Positions 7,856 through 16,313 of a stretch of 32,260 nucleotides of DNA are shown here, piece after piece. Source of the DNA: UBA1206 sp045600105 (lineage in GTDB: Bacteria > Bacillota > Clostridia > Oscillospirales > CAG-382). A program made the position numbers and the translations under genes. The first letter of the stretch is position 1, and each line of letters starts with the position of its first letter. The notes beneath the pieces are model-generated. The model did not search any database. It saw only the letters and a list, made by a program, of their open reading frames with translations, and was not told the origin of the DNA. The stretch lies in contig JAZRXG010000032.1 in NCBI GenBank assembly GCA_045600105.1, positions 1-32,260 on the forward strand, given 5' to 3'.

Positions 7856-8842
7856 TCAGGCAAGAGTCGCCGCCATTACCGCTTTGATGGTGTGCATGCG
7901 GTTTTCGGCTTCGTCGAACACAACGGACTGTTTTACCTCGAAAACGCTGTCGGTGCATTCCATGCAGTCGATGCCGAACTTTTCGTATATCTCTTTGCCG
8001 ATGTCCGTGTTGAGGTCGTGGAACGAGGGCAGGCAGTGCATAAAGCGGCACTGTTCGCCGGCGTTCTTCATTACGGCGTCGGTGACACGGTAAGGAACGA
8101 GGTCTCTTATTCTTTCCGCCCAGACTTCGTCGGGCTCGCCCATCGACACCCACACGTCGGTGTAAATGACGTCGGCTCCCTTCGTCGCCTTTTCGATATC
8201 TTCTTCAAATTCGAGCACCGCTCCGGTCTCCGCCGCGATTGCACGGCATTTTTCGATGAGCTCTCCCTGCGGGAAATAGCCCTTCGGCGAGCAGGCAACG
8301 AAATGAAGTCCCATTTTGGCGCATCCCACCATGAGCGAATTGCCCATATTGTATCTCGCGTCGCCCATATAGACGAGTTTTATGCCCTTGAGGCGTCCGA
8401 AAATCTCACGCACGGTGAGAAAATCGGCGAGTATCTGAGTCGGGTGGAACTCGTTCGTGAGTCCGTTCCACACGGGTACTCCCGAATATTTCGCAAGGTC
8501 TTCGACTATCTCCTGCCCGTATCCGCGGTATTCGATGCCGTCGAACATCCTGCCGAGCACTCTCGCGGTGTCGGCGATGCTTTCCTTTTTGCCTATCTGC
8601 GAGCTTTTCGGGTCGAGATAGACGGGGTGCATGCCGAGATCGGCAGCCGCGACTTCAAAAGCGCAGCGGGTCCGTGTGCTCGTCTTTTCGAAAACGAGTG
8701 CAATGTTCTTGCCCTCGCAGTATCTGTGAGGGACGCCGTTCTTCTTTTTTTCTTTCAGCTCGGCGGCAAGGTCGAGCAGCTCGGTTATTTCTTCCGGAGT
8801 GAAGTCGAGCAGTTTAAGAAAATTTTTGCCTTTTAAGCTCAT
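7856..8842 (-). CDS. argF: Ornithine carbamoyltransferase
   Basis: It transfers the carbamoyl group from carbamoyl phosphate to ornithine, giving citrulline. The 328-residue protein shows the phosphate-binding STRTR at 55-59, HPTQ at 133-136, the ornithine-side SMGE at 233-236 and the catalytic HCLP at 269-272. I use the ATG at 8842: AAGGAG lies about eight bases upstream and the protein then begins MSLKGKNFLKLLD as in the family, while the 25-residue longer frame would start inside carB. It is the last gene of the arg cluster, 10 bases after carB, and its ribosome site abuts the carB stop codon, which suggests translational coupling. The context points to the biosynthetic form rather than the catabolic arcB. 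Confidence 0.97.
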   Translation of the reverse strand: MSLKGKNFLKLLDFTPEEITELLDLAAELKEKKKNGVPHRYCEGKNIALVFEKTSTRTRCAFEVAAADLGMHPVYLDPKSSQIGKKESIADTARVLGRMFDGIEYRGYGQEIVEDLAKYSGVPVWNGLTNEFHPTQILADFLTVREIFGRLKGIKLVYMGDARYNMGNSLMVGCAKMGLHFVACSPKGYFPQGELIEKCRAIAAETGAVLEFEEDIEKATKGADVIYTDVWVSMGEPDEVWAERIRDLVPYRVTDAVMKNAGEQCRFMHCLPSFHDLNTDIGKEIYEKFGIDCMECTDSVFEVKQSVVFDEAENRMHTIKAVMAATLA

Positions 8843-8852
8843 GGGTTTCTCC

Positions 8853-11800
8853 TTATTTGTTGATATCCACAAGATAGGTATTGCTCTGATCGTACGACGC
8901 GCTGACGACGTCGGCAAGAGAAAGCGCGGTGTCGATGGATGTCATGCACGGTATCCTCAGGTTCATCGCCCTGCGGTGCAGCATACGGAAATCGCCGACC
9001 GAGCTGTCCATGACTGCTCCCGTATAAACGACGTAGCTGACGTCGCCGTTATCGAGCAGATCGTAGATATCGTTGTTTTCCCACACGTTTCTCGCGGTGG
9101 TGACTTCCATTCCGCGTGAGCGTATCGCCTCGGCGGTATCGGGTGTGGCATAAAGCTTCATTCCGAGGTCGGTGAACTTTTCGGCAAGCCTGATGGCGTC
9201 GCCGTAGTCGTAGTCCTCGACGGAAATGAGTATGCCGTGTTTATGCTTTTCGGTCTTTTCGTGAACGTCGATGCCGCTCGCGCAAAGTCCCTTGTAAAGA
9301 GCCTCGGTCTTGGTGCGTCCGATGCCGAGCACTTCGCCCGTGGACTTCATTTCGGGGCCCATGATGGAGTTTGCGTCGGTTATCTTTTCAAAGCTGAAGA
9401 CGGGCACCTTGACGGCGTAATATTTGGCGGCGGGCGCGAGTCCGTCGGCATATCCCATGTCGGCAAGCTTTTCGCCGAGCATGACGCGGCTCGCGAGCTC
9501 GACCATCGGGATGCCGGTGACCTTGCTGATATACGGCACGGTACGGCTTGCACGCGGGTTGACCTCGATGACGTAAAGCACGTTGTCGAGCACGAGGTAC
9601 TGGATGTTGACTATCCCCTTCGTTCCGAGACCCTTTGCCATTTTGATCGAAGCGTCGCATATCGTTTTGGTCATCGCGTCGGAAAGGTTATAGGGCGGAT
9701 ATACGGCGATGGAGTCGCCCGAGTGTACGCCGGCGCGTTCGATATGCTCCATGATGCCGGGGATGAGGACGGTGCTGCCGTCTGAGATGCAGTCAACCTC
9801 AAGCTCGGTGCCGGGCATATATTTGTCGATGAGCACCGAATTGGATATCCCGCCGGAGCGGATGATGTTCATATATGTTCTGACTTCCTCGGAAGAACGC
9901 ACCACGCTCATTCCCTGCCCGCCGATGACGTAGGACGGACGGAGCAGCACGGGATAACCGAGGATCTTCGCGGCGATGAGCGCTTCTTCGGTCGTTTCGA
10001 CCGACACCGCCTTCGGGCGGGTCATACCTATCGAGCCGAGGAAAGCGTCGAATCTTTCGCGGTCTTCGGCAATGTCGATGCCTTCGGCGGAAGTGCCGAG
10101 TATGCGGACGCCGTTGCCGTCAAGGAAGGACGCGAGTTTTATGGCGGTCTGACCGCCGAACGCGACGACGACGCCTATCGGTTTTTCTTTTCTGATGACG
10201 TTCATCACGTCTTCTTCGGTCACGGACTCAAAATAAAGTCTGTCGCAGGCGTCATAGTCGGTGGACACGGTCTCGGGGTTGTTGTTGATCATGATGACCT
10301 CGTACCCGAGTCTGCGGAGCACCTCGACGCACTTGACCGAGCTGTAATCGAACTCTATTCCCTGACCAATGCGGATGGGGCCGGAACCAAGCACGAGGAT
10401 GCGTTCTTTTCCGCTTTCCCTATGCTCGATATCCTTCACACCGTCGTAGGTCGAATAGTAATACGCCGATCTGCCGAAGGCGCCCTTGCAGGTGTCGACG
10501 GCTTTGTACGACGCAAAGATCGGTACGTCTATCTTCGTTCCCGAAAGCTTTTCGAGAGAAGTATCGGTATAGCCGAGCTTCTTGCCCTTGATATAAAGCT
10601 CTTTCGTGAGCCCGTTTTCTATCTCGTGTTCAAAATCGGCAAGGTTCTTTATCTTTTGGATGAAGAACGGGTTTATCATTGTTATCTTCGATACTTCCTC
10701 AACGGAAACTCCGTTTTTGAGGGCTTCGAAGATGGTGAAGATCCTTACGTCGTTGACACGCTTCAGACGTTCTTCGAGAGGAGCGCCGCTCTGAGACCTT
10801 CTGTTGAGGTCGTTCTGCTTGATCTCGGCGCCTCTGACGGCTTTCATAAGAGCTTCCTCGACCGAGCCGCCTATCGCCATGACTTCGCCGGTGGCTTTCA
10901 TCTGCGTGCCGAGGAGTCTGCTCGTGTCGGTGAATTTATCGAACGGCCAGCGCGGCATCTTGAGCACGATGTAATCAACGTCGGGTTCCGTCGCGGCGCT
11001 TCCGACGGCGTCCTTGTCAAAGCGGATCTCGTCGAGATCGTAGCCGAGTGCGATGAGCGTCGTAACCTTTGCGATGGGATATCCCGTCGCCTTGCTCGCG
11101 AGAGCGGACGAACGCGAAACGCGGGGGTTGACCTCGATGACGTAGTAATCGGACGTTTTGGGATCGTAGGCGAACTGGCAGTTGCAGCCGCCCTCGATGC
11201 CGAGGGATTCGACGATGCGGAGCGACGCGTCTTCGAGCATTTTAAGGTCTTTTTCGTTCAGGGTGAGCGCCGGAGCGACGACTATCGAGTCGCCGGTATG
11301 AACGCCGACGGGGTCGATGTTTTCCATACTGCAGACGATGATGGCGTTTCCGCTCTTGTCGCGTATGGCTTCAAATTCGATCTCTTCCCAGCCGACGATA
11401 TATTTTTCAACGAGTATCTGACTGATGGGCGACGCGTCGAGTCCCGTGGACGCGACGGACACCATTTCGTCGTGCGAATACGCGACGCCGCCTCCGCCGC
11501 CTCCGAGCGTGAACGCGGGACGGACTATGACCGGGTATCCTATCGAATCGCCGATGGAAAGTGCGCTGTCTAAGTCGTTAGCGGTGTCGGACGCTATCGT
11601 GGGGATGTTTATCTCCTTCATCGCGTCCTTGAAAAGCTGACGGTCTTCGGCGCGGCTGATGCTTGCGGCGTCGGTGCCGAGAAGGCGCACGTTGTGAGAC
11701 GCGAGGAAGCCGCTCTTGTCAAGCTCCATCGCCATGGTAAGTCCCGTCTGTCCGCCGAGCCCCGCAAGGATGGAATCGGGCTTTTCTTTTTCGATTATGC

Positions 11801-12023
11801 GTTCGAGCGTTTTCACCGTGAGCGGCTCGAGGTATATCTCGTCCGCCATGGAATGGTCGGTCATTATCGTAGCCGGGTTCGAGTTGACGAGCACCAGCTC
11901 GACGCCTTCTTTTTTGATTATCTTGCACGCCTGAGTGCCCGCGTAGTCAAATTCGGCTGCCTGACCTATCACTATGGGTCCGCTGCCGATAAGAAGGACC
12001 TTTTTTATATTTTTATCGAACAT
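8853..12023 (-). CDS. carB: Carbamoyl-phosphate synthase large subunit
   Basis: This 1056-residue protein is full length for CarB. The N-terminal half begins KVLLIGSGPIVIGQAAEFDY, with an ATP-grasp glycine loop in FTLGGGGGGVAYS and VIEVNPRVSRSSALASKATG. The second half repeats the pattern (LVLGSGPIRIGQGIEFDYSS; VIEVNPRASRTVPYISKVTG). The last 120 residues form the MGS-like allosteric domain. It makes carbamoyl phosphate from bicarbonate, two ATP and ammonia delivered by the small subunit CarA. The gene lies between argD (13 bases) and argF (10 bases), so its product feeds ArgF directly. No carA exists in the window, which is unusual. AGGAG lies ten bases before the ATG. Confidence 0.98.
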   Translation of the reverse strand: MFDKNIKKVLLIGSGPIVIGQAAEFDYAGTQACKIIKKEGVELVLVNSNPATIMTDHSMADEIYLEPLTVKTLERIIEKEKPDSILAGLGGQTGLTMAMELDKSGFLASHNVRLLGTDAASISRAEDRQLFKDAMKEINIPTIASDTANDLDSALSIGDSIGYPVIVRPAFTLGGGGGGVAYSHDEMVSVASTGLDASPISQILVEKYIVGWEEIEFEAIRDKSGNAIIVCSMENIDPVGVHTGDSIVVAPALTLNEKDLKMLEDASLRIVESLGIEGGCNCQFAYDPKTSDYYVIEVNPRVSRSSALASKATGYPIAKVTTLIALGYDLDEIRFDKDAVGSAATEPDVDYIVLKMPRWPFDKFTDTSRLLGTQMKATGEVMAIGGSVEEALMKAVRGAEIKQNDLNRRSQSGAPLEERLKRVNDVRIFTIFEALKNGVSVEEVSKITMINPFFIQKIKNLADFEHEIENGLTKELYIKGKKLGYTDTSLEKLSGTKIDVPIFASYKAVDTCKGAFGRSAYYYSTYDGVKDIEHRESGKERILVLGSGPIRIGQGIEFDYSSVKCVEVLRRLGYEVIMINNNPETVSTDYDACDRLYFESVTEEDVMNVIRKEKPIGVVVAFGGQTAIKLASFLDGNGVRILGTSAEGIDIAEDRERFDAFLGSIGMTRPKAVSVETTEEALIAAKILGYPVLLRPSYVIGGQGMSVVRSSEEVRTYMNIIRSGGISNSVLIDKYMPGTELEVDCISDGSTVLIPGIMEHIERAGVHSGDSIAVYPPYNLSDAMTKTICDASIKMAKGLGTKGIVNIQYLVLDNVLYVIEVNPRASRTVPYISKVTGIPMVELASRVMLGEKLADMGYADGLAPAAKYYAVKVPVFSFEKITDANSIMGPEMKSTGEVLGIGRTKTEALYKGLCASGIDVHEKTEKHKHGILISVEDYDYGDAIRLAEKFTDLGMKLYATPDTAEAIRSRGMEVTTARNVWENNDIYDLLDNGDVSYVVYTGAVMDSSVGDFRMLHRRAMNLRIPCMTSIDTALSLADVVSASYDQSNTYLVDINK

Positions 12024-12036
12024 ATCACGTTTTCTC

Positions 12037-13200
12037 CTATTCGGCGCAGACTTCCTTTACGACGCCGATGGCTTTTTCGAGTGTTTCCATGGGGATGTTG
12101 AGCGCGGGGAGAAGTCTGACCTTATCCTTCGCGGTAAGGCAGAGAACGCCTCTGTTTATACATTCTTTAACCACGTCGGCGGCCTTCTTTTCGGTCTTTA
12201 TGCCTATCATGAGTCCCATTCCGCTGACGCCGTTTATCCCCTTTGCGCCGTTAAGAGCCGAGAAGATATATTCGCTTTTTGCTTTGACGGACGAAAGAAG
12301 AGCGTCGTCGATACGGCTGAGCACGCTGTATGCCGCGGCGCAGCAGACGGGGTTGCCGCCGAAGGTCGAGCCGTGGTCTCCGAATCCGAGCACGTCAGCC
12401 GCCTTTTCGCCGAGCAGGGTGGCGCCGAGCGGAAGTCCGCCCGCAAGTCCCTTTGCGGTGGAAACGATGTCGGGAACGATGCCGTAATTCATATAAGCGT
12501 AAAGACTGCCGGTGCGTCCGTTGCCGGTCTGTACCTCGTCGATGAGAAGCAGGATGTCCTTTGAGCGGCAGAATTCCTCAAGCTCCCATACGAATTCCTT
12601 GTCGAGCGGGATAACGCCGCCTTCGCCCTGGATGCATTCGATCATGACGGCGGCGATCTTTGTGTGCATGGAAAGCTTGTTGAGAGCCGCCATATCGCCC
12701 GCGTTTATGCTGACGAATCCCGGGGTGAGGGGTCTGAAAAGCTCGTGATAATGCTCCTGTCCCGTTGCCGAAAGAGTGGTTATCGTTCTGCCGTGGAAGC
12801 TGTTGTTGAGTGTGACTATGGTATAGCAGTCTTCTCCGTGCTTCTCGGCGGCGTATTTACGTGCGACCTTTATGGCGCATTCGTTCGATTCGGCGCCCGA
12901 GTTCGAGAAGAAGACTTTCTTCATCCCCGTTTTTTCGCAAAGCAGCTCGGCAAGCTTTGCGCACGGTTCGGTGTAATAAAGGTTGGACATGTGCTGGACC
13001 TTGCCGATCTGTCCGATGACGGCGTTCTGCCAAGCTTCGTCGGCGATGCCGAACGCGGTGACGCCGATGCCGGAGCCCATGTCTATATATTCTTTTCCGT
13101 TGACGTCGGTGACGACCGAGCCCTTGCCCGATATTATCTCGACGGGAAAGCGGTTGTACGTCGACGCGACGTATTTTTTATCTGTTTCGATTATGCTCAT
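12037..13200 (-). CDS. argD: Acetylornithine aminotransferase
   Basis: This class-III PLP aminotransferase (387 residues) converts N-acetylglutamate semialdehyde to N-acetylornithine with glutamate as donor. The PLP lysine is K250 in STAKGLAGGLPLGA, with D221 in LIDEVQTGNGRTG contacting the pyridine nitrogen and SNSGAESNE (99-107) binding the phosphate. GHVQH-type N-terminal strands and the STFGGNPVCCAAA block also fit. It starts one base after the argB stop, so translation is probably coupled. The stop codon is TAG. The protein may also serve lysine synthesis, as some ArgD proteins do, but nothing here shows this. Confidence 0.96.
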   Translation of the reverse strand: MSIIETDKKYVASTYNRFPVEIISGKGSVVTDVNGKEYIDMGSGIGVTAFGIADEAWQNAVIGQIGKVQHMSNLYYTEPCAKLAELLCEKTGMKKVFFSNSGAESNECAIKVARKYAAEKHGEDCYTIVTLNNSFHGRTITTLSATGQEHYHELFRPLTPGFVSINAGDMAALNKLSMHTKIAAVMIECIQGEGGVIPLDKEFVWELEEFCRSKDILLLIDEVQTGNGRTGSLYAYMNYGIVPDIVSTAKGLAGGLPLGATLLGEKAADVLGFGDHGSTFGGNPVCCAAAYSVLSRIDDALLSSVKAKSEYIFSALNGAKGINGVSGMGLMIGIKTEKKAADVVKECINRGVLCLTAKDKVRLLPALNIPMETLEKAIGVVKEVCAE

Positions 13201-13201
13201 A

Positions 13202-14065
13202 TTATCCTCCGACTACCATCGTACCGGCGCCTTCGTCGGTAAGCAGTTCCATAAGTATCGAATGAGGTATTCTGCCGTCCATGATGACGACGTTCTTGAC
13301 TCCCCTACCGATGGCTTCGATGCAGCAGTCGACCTTGGGTATCATTCCGCCCGAGATGACGCCCTGTGCGTAAAGCGCTTTCGCTTCGGCAACGGACATT
13401 TCGGAAATAAGGGTGGAGACGTCGTCCTTGTCGCGCAGCACACCCGCGATATCGGTCATCATGATGAGGCGTTCGGCGCCGAGAGCGCCCGCGATATGAG
13501 CGGCGGCGGTGTCGCCGTTGATGTTGTAGGCGTTGCCGTTTCTGTCACAGCCGACGGTCGAGATGACGGGGATATATCCCTTTTCGAGAAGGTCGGTGAT
13601 GGGGCTGATGTTTATTCTGGTGATGCTGCCGACATAGCCGAGTCTTTCATCCTTGACCTTGGCTTCGATGAGTCTGCCGTCCATGCCGGAAAGTCCGATG
13701 GCTTTGCCGCCCTTCATTTCAAGCAGGTTGACGAGCGATTTGTTTACCTTGCCCGCAAGCACCATCTGAACGATATCGATGGTCTCCTTGTCGGTGACGC
13801 GGAGTCCGTCGACGAACACGGGCTGCTTGCCGAGCTTGTTCATCATGTCGTTTATTTCGGGGCCGCCGCCGTGAACGAGCACGACCTTGACGCCGATGAG
13901 CCACAGGAGAACTATGTCTTCCATGACCTGCTCTTTGAGAAGCTCGTTGATCATTGCGTTGCCGCCGTATTTGACCACGACGGTCTTGCCGGTGTAGTGT
14001 TTTATATGAGGGAGCGCCTGAGTGAGCACCTCTGCTCTTTCGGCGTTTGACAGGTCGTTAAGCAT
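13202..14065 (-). CDS. argB: Acetylglutamate kinase
   Basis: This 287-residue amino-acid kinase phosphorylates N-acetylglutamate. VKYGGNAM (31-38) and HGGGPEI (65-71) form the nucleotide and substrate loops, and NINGDTAAAHIAGAL is the later conserved block. About 25 residues precede the first strand and look helical. In this family such an N-terminal helix marks the hexameric, arginine-inhibited form, so feedback control by arginine is likely, but this is inference. AGGAG lies seven bases before the ATG. A 95-base gap separates it from argJ, the second longest gap in the cluster, which could hold a processing site or minor promoter; I see no convincing one. Confidence 0.96.
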   Translation of the reverse strand: MLNDLSNAERAEVLTQALPHIKHYTGKTVVVKYGGNAMINELLKEQVMEDIVLLWLIGVKVVLVHGGGPEINDMMNKLGKQPVFVDGLRVTDKETIDIVQMVLAGKVNKSLVNLLEMKGGKAIGLSGMDGRLIEAKVKDERLGYVGSITRINISPITDLLEKGYIPVISTVGCDRNGNAYNINGDTAAAHIAGALGAERLIMMTDIAGVLRDKDDVSTLISEMSVAEAKALYAQGVISGGMIPKVDCCIEAIGRGVKNVVIMDGRIPHSILMELLTDEGAGTMVVGG

Positions 14066-14160
14066 ATTTTTCTCCTACTTCAATGTGTTTTCGGATCGGC
14101 AGAGCCGCTTCAAAAACCGATTTGATTTATACTTAATATTGGTTGTTTCTTAAAATCCGA

Positions 14161-15375
14161 TCAAGTGCGGTAGTCGCCGTTGATCTTTACGTAATCGTAG
14201 GTGAGGTCGCAGCCCCAGGCGGTCGACGAAGCGTCGCCGTCGCCGAGAGACACGACGATCTCTATTTCCTTTTCGGAAAGGATCTTCTTTGCTTCGTCCT
14301 CGGAAAAATCTATCCCCGCTCCGTTTTCGCAGACGTCCACTCTGCCGGCACGGCTGACGAACGAAACGGCAATCTTGGTGACGTCCACGTCCGCTCCGCT
14401 GTATCCGATGGCGCAGAGCACGCGTCCCCAGTTGGCGTCGGCGCCGAACATTGCCGCTTTGAGCAGGCTGGAGCAGATAACGCTCTTCGCCACGGTCTTC
14501 GCGTTCTTTATATCCTTCGCGCCGCTTACCTTGCATTCGAGCAGCTTGGTCGCGCCTTCGCCGTCACCCGCGATCATTCTGCAGAGGTGGACGGTGACGG
14601 TGTTGAGCGCCTTCATGAAGACGGCGAAATCTTCGTTTTCGCTTTCGATCTTCCTGTTGCCGGCAAGTCCGTTGGCAAGCACGGTCACCATGTCGTTGGT
14701 GGACGTGTCGCCGTCGACGCTGACCATATTGAAGGTGTCGGCGATGTCGCTCGACAGTGCCTTGCCGAGAAGCTCGGGAGCTATCGAAACGTCGCTCGTG
14801 ATGAAAACGAGCATAGTCGCCATGTTGGGATGTATCATTCCGCTTCCCTTTGCGATGCCGCCGATGCGGCACTTTTTGCCGTCTATTTCAAATTCGACGG
14901 CGACTTCCTTCATAACGGTGTCGGTGGTCATTATGCCTTCCGCGGCAGCTGCGCAGCCGTCAACGGAAAGTCCCGCGGCAAGTTCGTGTATGCCGTTTGC
15001 TATCGGAGTGATGTCGAGAGTCTGACCGATGACGCCGGTGGAAGCGACGACTACGTCGTCGGCGGAAATGCCGAGTTCGTCCGCCGCGAGGCACGCCATT
15101 TTTTCGGCGATCTCGATGCCGTTTGCGTTGCAGGTGTTGGCGTTGCCGCTGTTGCATATCACCGCCTGAGCGATGCCGTTCGCGAGATGCTTTTTTGTCA
15201 CTTCAAGGGGAGCGCCCTTGACGAGGTTGGTGGTGTAAACGGCGGCTGCCGACGCGGGAAAATTGCTGTATATGAGGGAAAGGTCCCTTTTCGTTCTGTT
15301 TTTGCGGATACCGCAGTGTATTCCGTTCGCGGTGAATCCTTTTGCGGCGCAGACGCCGCCTTTGATAAGCTCCAT
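14161..15375 (-). CDS. argJ: Bifunctional glutamate N-acetyltransferase/ornithine acetyltransferase
   Basis: This 404-residue ArgJ recycles the acetyl group from acetylornithine to glutamate and often also acetylates glutamate from acetyl-CoA. The self-cleavage site is KGSGMIHPNMATML, with T187 as the expected N-terminal nucleophile of the beta chain after cutting between A186 and T187. MTTDT (149-153) and the C-terminal GDGDASSTAWGCDLTYDYVKING block are also typical. With ArgJ present, a separate argA or argE is not required, and neither is seen. GGAGG precedes the ATG by 11 bases and overlaps the end of argC. Whether it is mono- or bifunctional cannot be decided from sequence alone. Confidence 0.96.
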   Translation of the reverse strand: MELIKGGVCAAKGFTANGIHCGIRKNRTKRDLSLIYSNFPASAAAVYTTNLVKGAPLEVTKKHLANGIAQAVICNSGNANTCNANGIEIAEKMACLAADELGISADDVVVASTGVIGQTLDITPIANGIHELAAGLSVDGCAAAAEGIMTTDTVMKEVAVEFEIDGKKCRIGGIAKGSGMIHPNMATMLVFITSDVSIAPELLGKALSSDIADTFNMVSVDGDTSTNDMVTVLANGLAGNRKIESENEDFAVFMKALNTVTVHLCRMIAGDGEGATKLLECKVSGAKDIKNAKTVAKSVICSSLLKAAMFGADANWGRVLCAIGYSGADVDVTKIAVSFVSRAGRVDVCENGAGIDFSEDEAKKILSEKEIEIVVSLGDGDASSTAWGCDLTYDYVKINGDYRT

Positions 15376-15381
15376 TTTATT

Positions 15382-16311
15382 TTATTCCTCCGAAAATACG
15401 AGCCCCGTCGTTTCGTCGACGCCGAGGACAATGTTCATATTCTGTATCGCGGCACCAGACGCGCCCTTGCCGAGGTTGTCGAATCTCGAAACGAGGAGTA
15501 TCCTCTCGTCGTTGCCGTAAACGCTTATTTCCATATCGTCGCGGCAAGCGAACTTCGACGCCGAAACGAAGCCGTTCTCATCGGCGTTCTCGGCGAATCT
15601 CACAAGCCGTCCGGTATAATACGATTTATATATTTCCTTTATCTCATTGACGGAAGCGCTTATTTCGGACGCGAAAAGAGGCACGGTGACTTCCATGCCC
15701 GCGTAGTAAGAAGAAACTATCGGGCAGAAGACGGGAGCGTTTTCGAGTCCGCAGACGACCGACATTTCGGGCAGATGCTTGTGGCTCTGCGTAAGTCCGT
15801 ACATACGCGGCGCTTCGAGATCGGCTTTTCTGCTCTCGTCGTCATAGTCGGCTATCATCTTTTTGCCGCCGCCGGAGTAACCGGTGAGCGAGAAGCAGGA
15901 AAGACGCGCGTCCTTTCTGATGACTCCGTTCTTCACAAGAGGCTCAACGAGCGAAACGAATCCGCTCGCGTGGCATCCGGGGTTCGCGATCCTGTTCGAC
16001 GACGCTATCCTCGCCCTCATACCGCCGAGCTCGGGAAAGCCGTACGTCCAGCCTTCGGCTGTGCGGTGAGCCGTGGACGTGTCGATGATGACCGTGTCCG
16101 CGTCAGCCATTGCGGCTGCTTCGACTGCCGCCGCGTCGGGCAGACAAAGGAAAGCGATATCGGCGCGTTTCAGCGCCTCTCTGATGGAATCGTTGTCTTT
16201 GCGGTGTTCCTCGTCGAGTATGATGAGTTCGATATCGGAACGCGACGCGAGACGCTCGTGTATGCGGAGTCCGGTCGTGCCGGCAGAACCGTCAATGAAA
16301 ATTTTTGCCAT
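15382..16311 (-). CDS. argC: N-acetyl-gamma-glutamyl-phosphate reductase (short, type 2)
   Basis: This 309-residue reductase converts N-acetylglutamyl phosphate to the semialdehyde with NADPH. The N-terminus AKIFIDGSAGTTGLRI and the catalytic cysteine in NRIANPGCHASGF identify it, and the short length plus the DGxAGTTGL loop place it with type 2 ArgC rather than the longer GASGYTG type. The start is not settled. ATG at 16311 matches the family N-terminus, but a TTG at 16317 sits six bases after GGAG and overlaps the argH stop. Either way the gene is tightly coupled to argH upstream and lies six bases ahead of argJ. Confidence 0.95.
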   Translation of the reverse strand: MAKIFIDGSAGTTGLRIHERLASRSDIELIILDEEHRKDNDSIREALKRADIAFLCLPDAAAVEAAAMADADTVIIDTSTAHRTAEGWTYGFPELGGMRARIASSNRIANPGCHASGFVSLVEPLVKNGVIRKDARLSCFSLTGYSGGGKKMIADYDDESRKADLEAPRMYGLTQSHKHLPEMSVVCGLENAPVFCPIVSSYYAGMEVTVPLFASEISASVNEIKEIYKSYYTGRLVRFAENADENGFVSASKFACRDDMEISVYGNDERILLVSRFDNLGKGASGAAIQNMNIVLGVDETTGLVFSEE

Positions 16312-16313
16312 AA

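Noticed and set aside
14066..14160. Attenuator or internal promoter in the argJ-argB gap
   Set aside because: Short competing repeats (GATCGG/CCGATC) exist, but stems are weak, there is no T-run, and no -35/-10 pair with good spacing was found.
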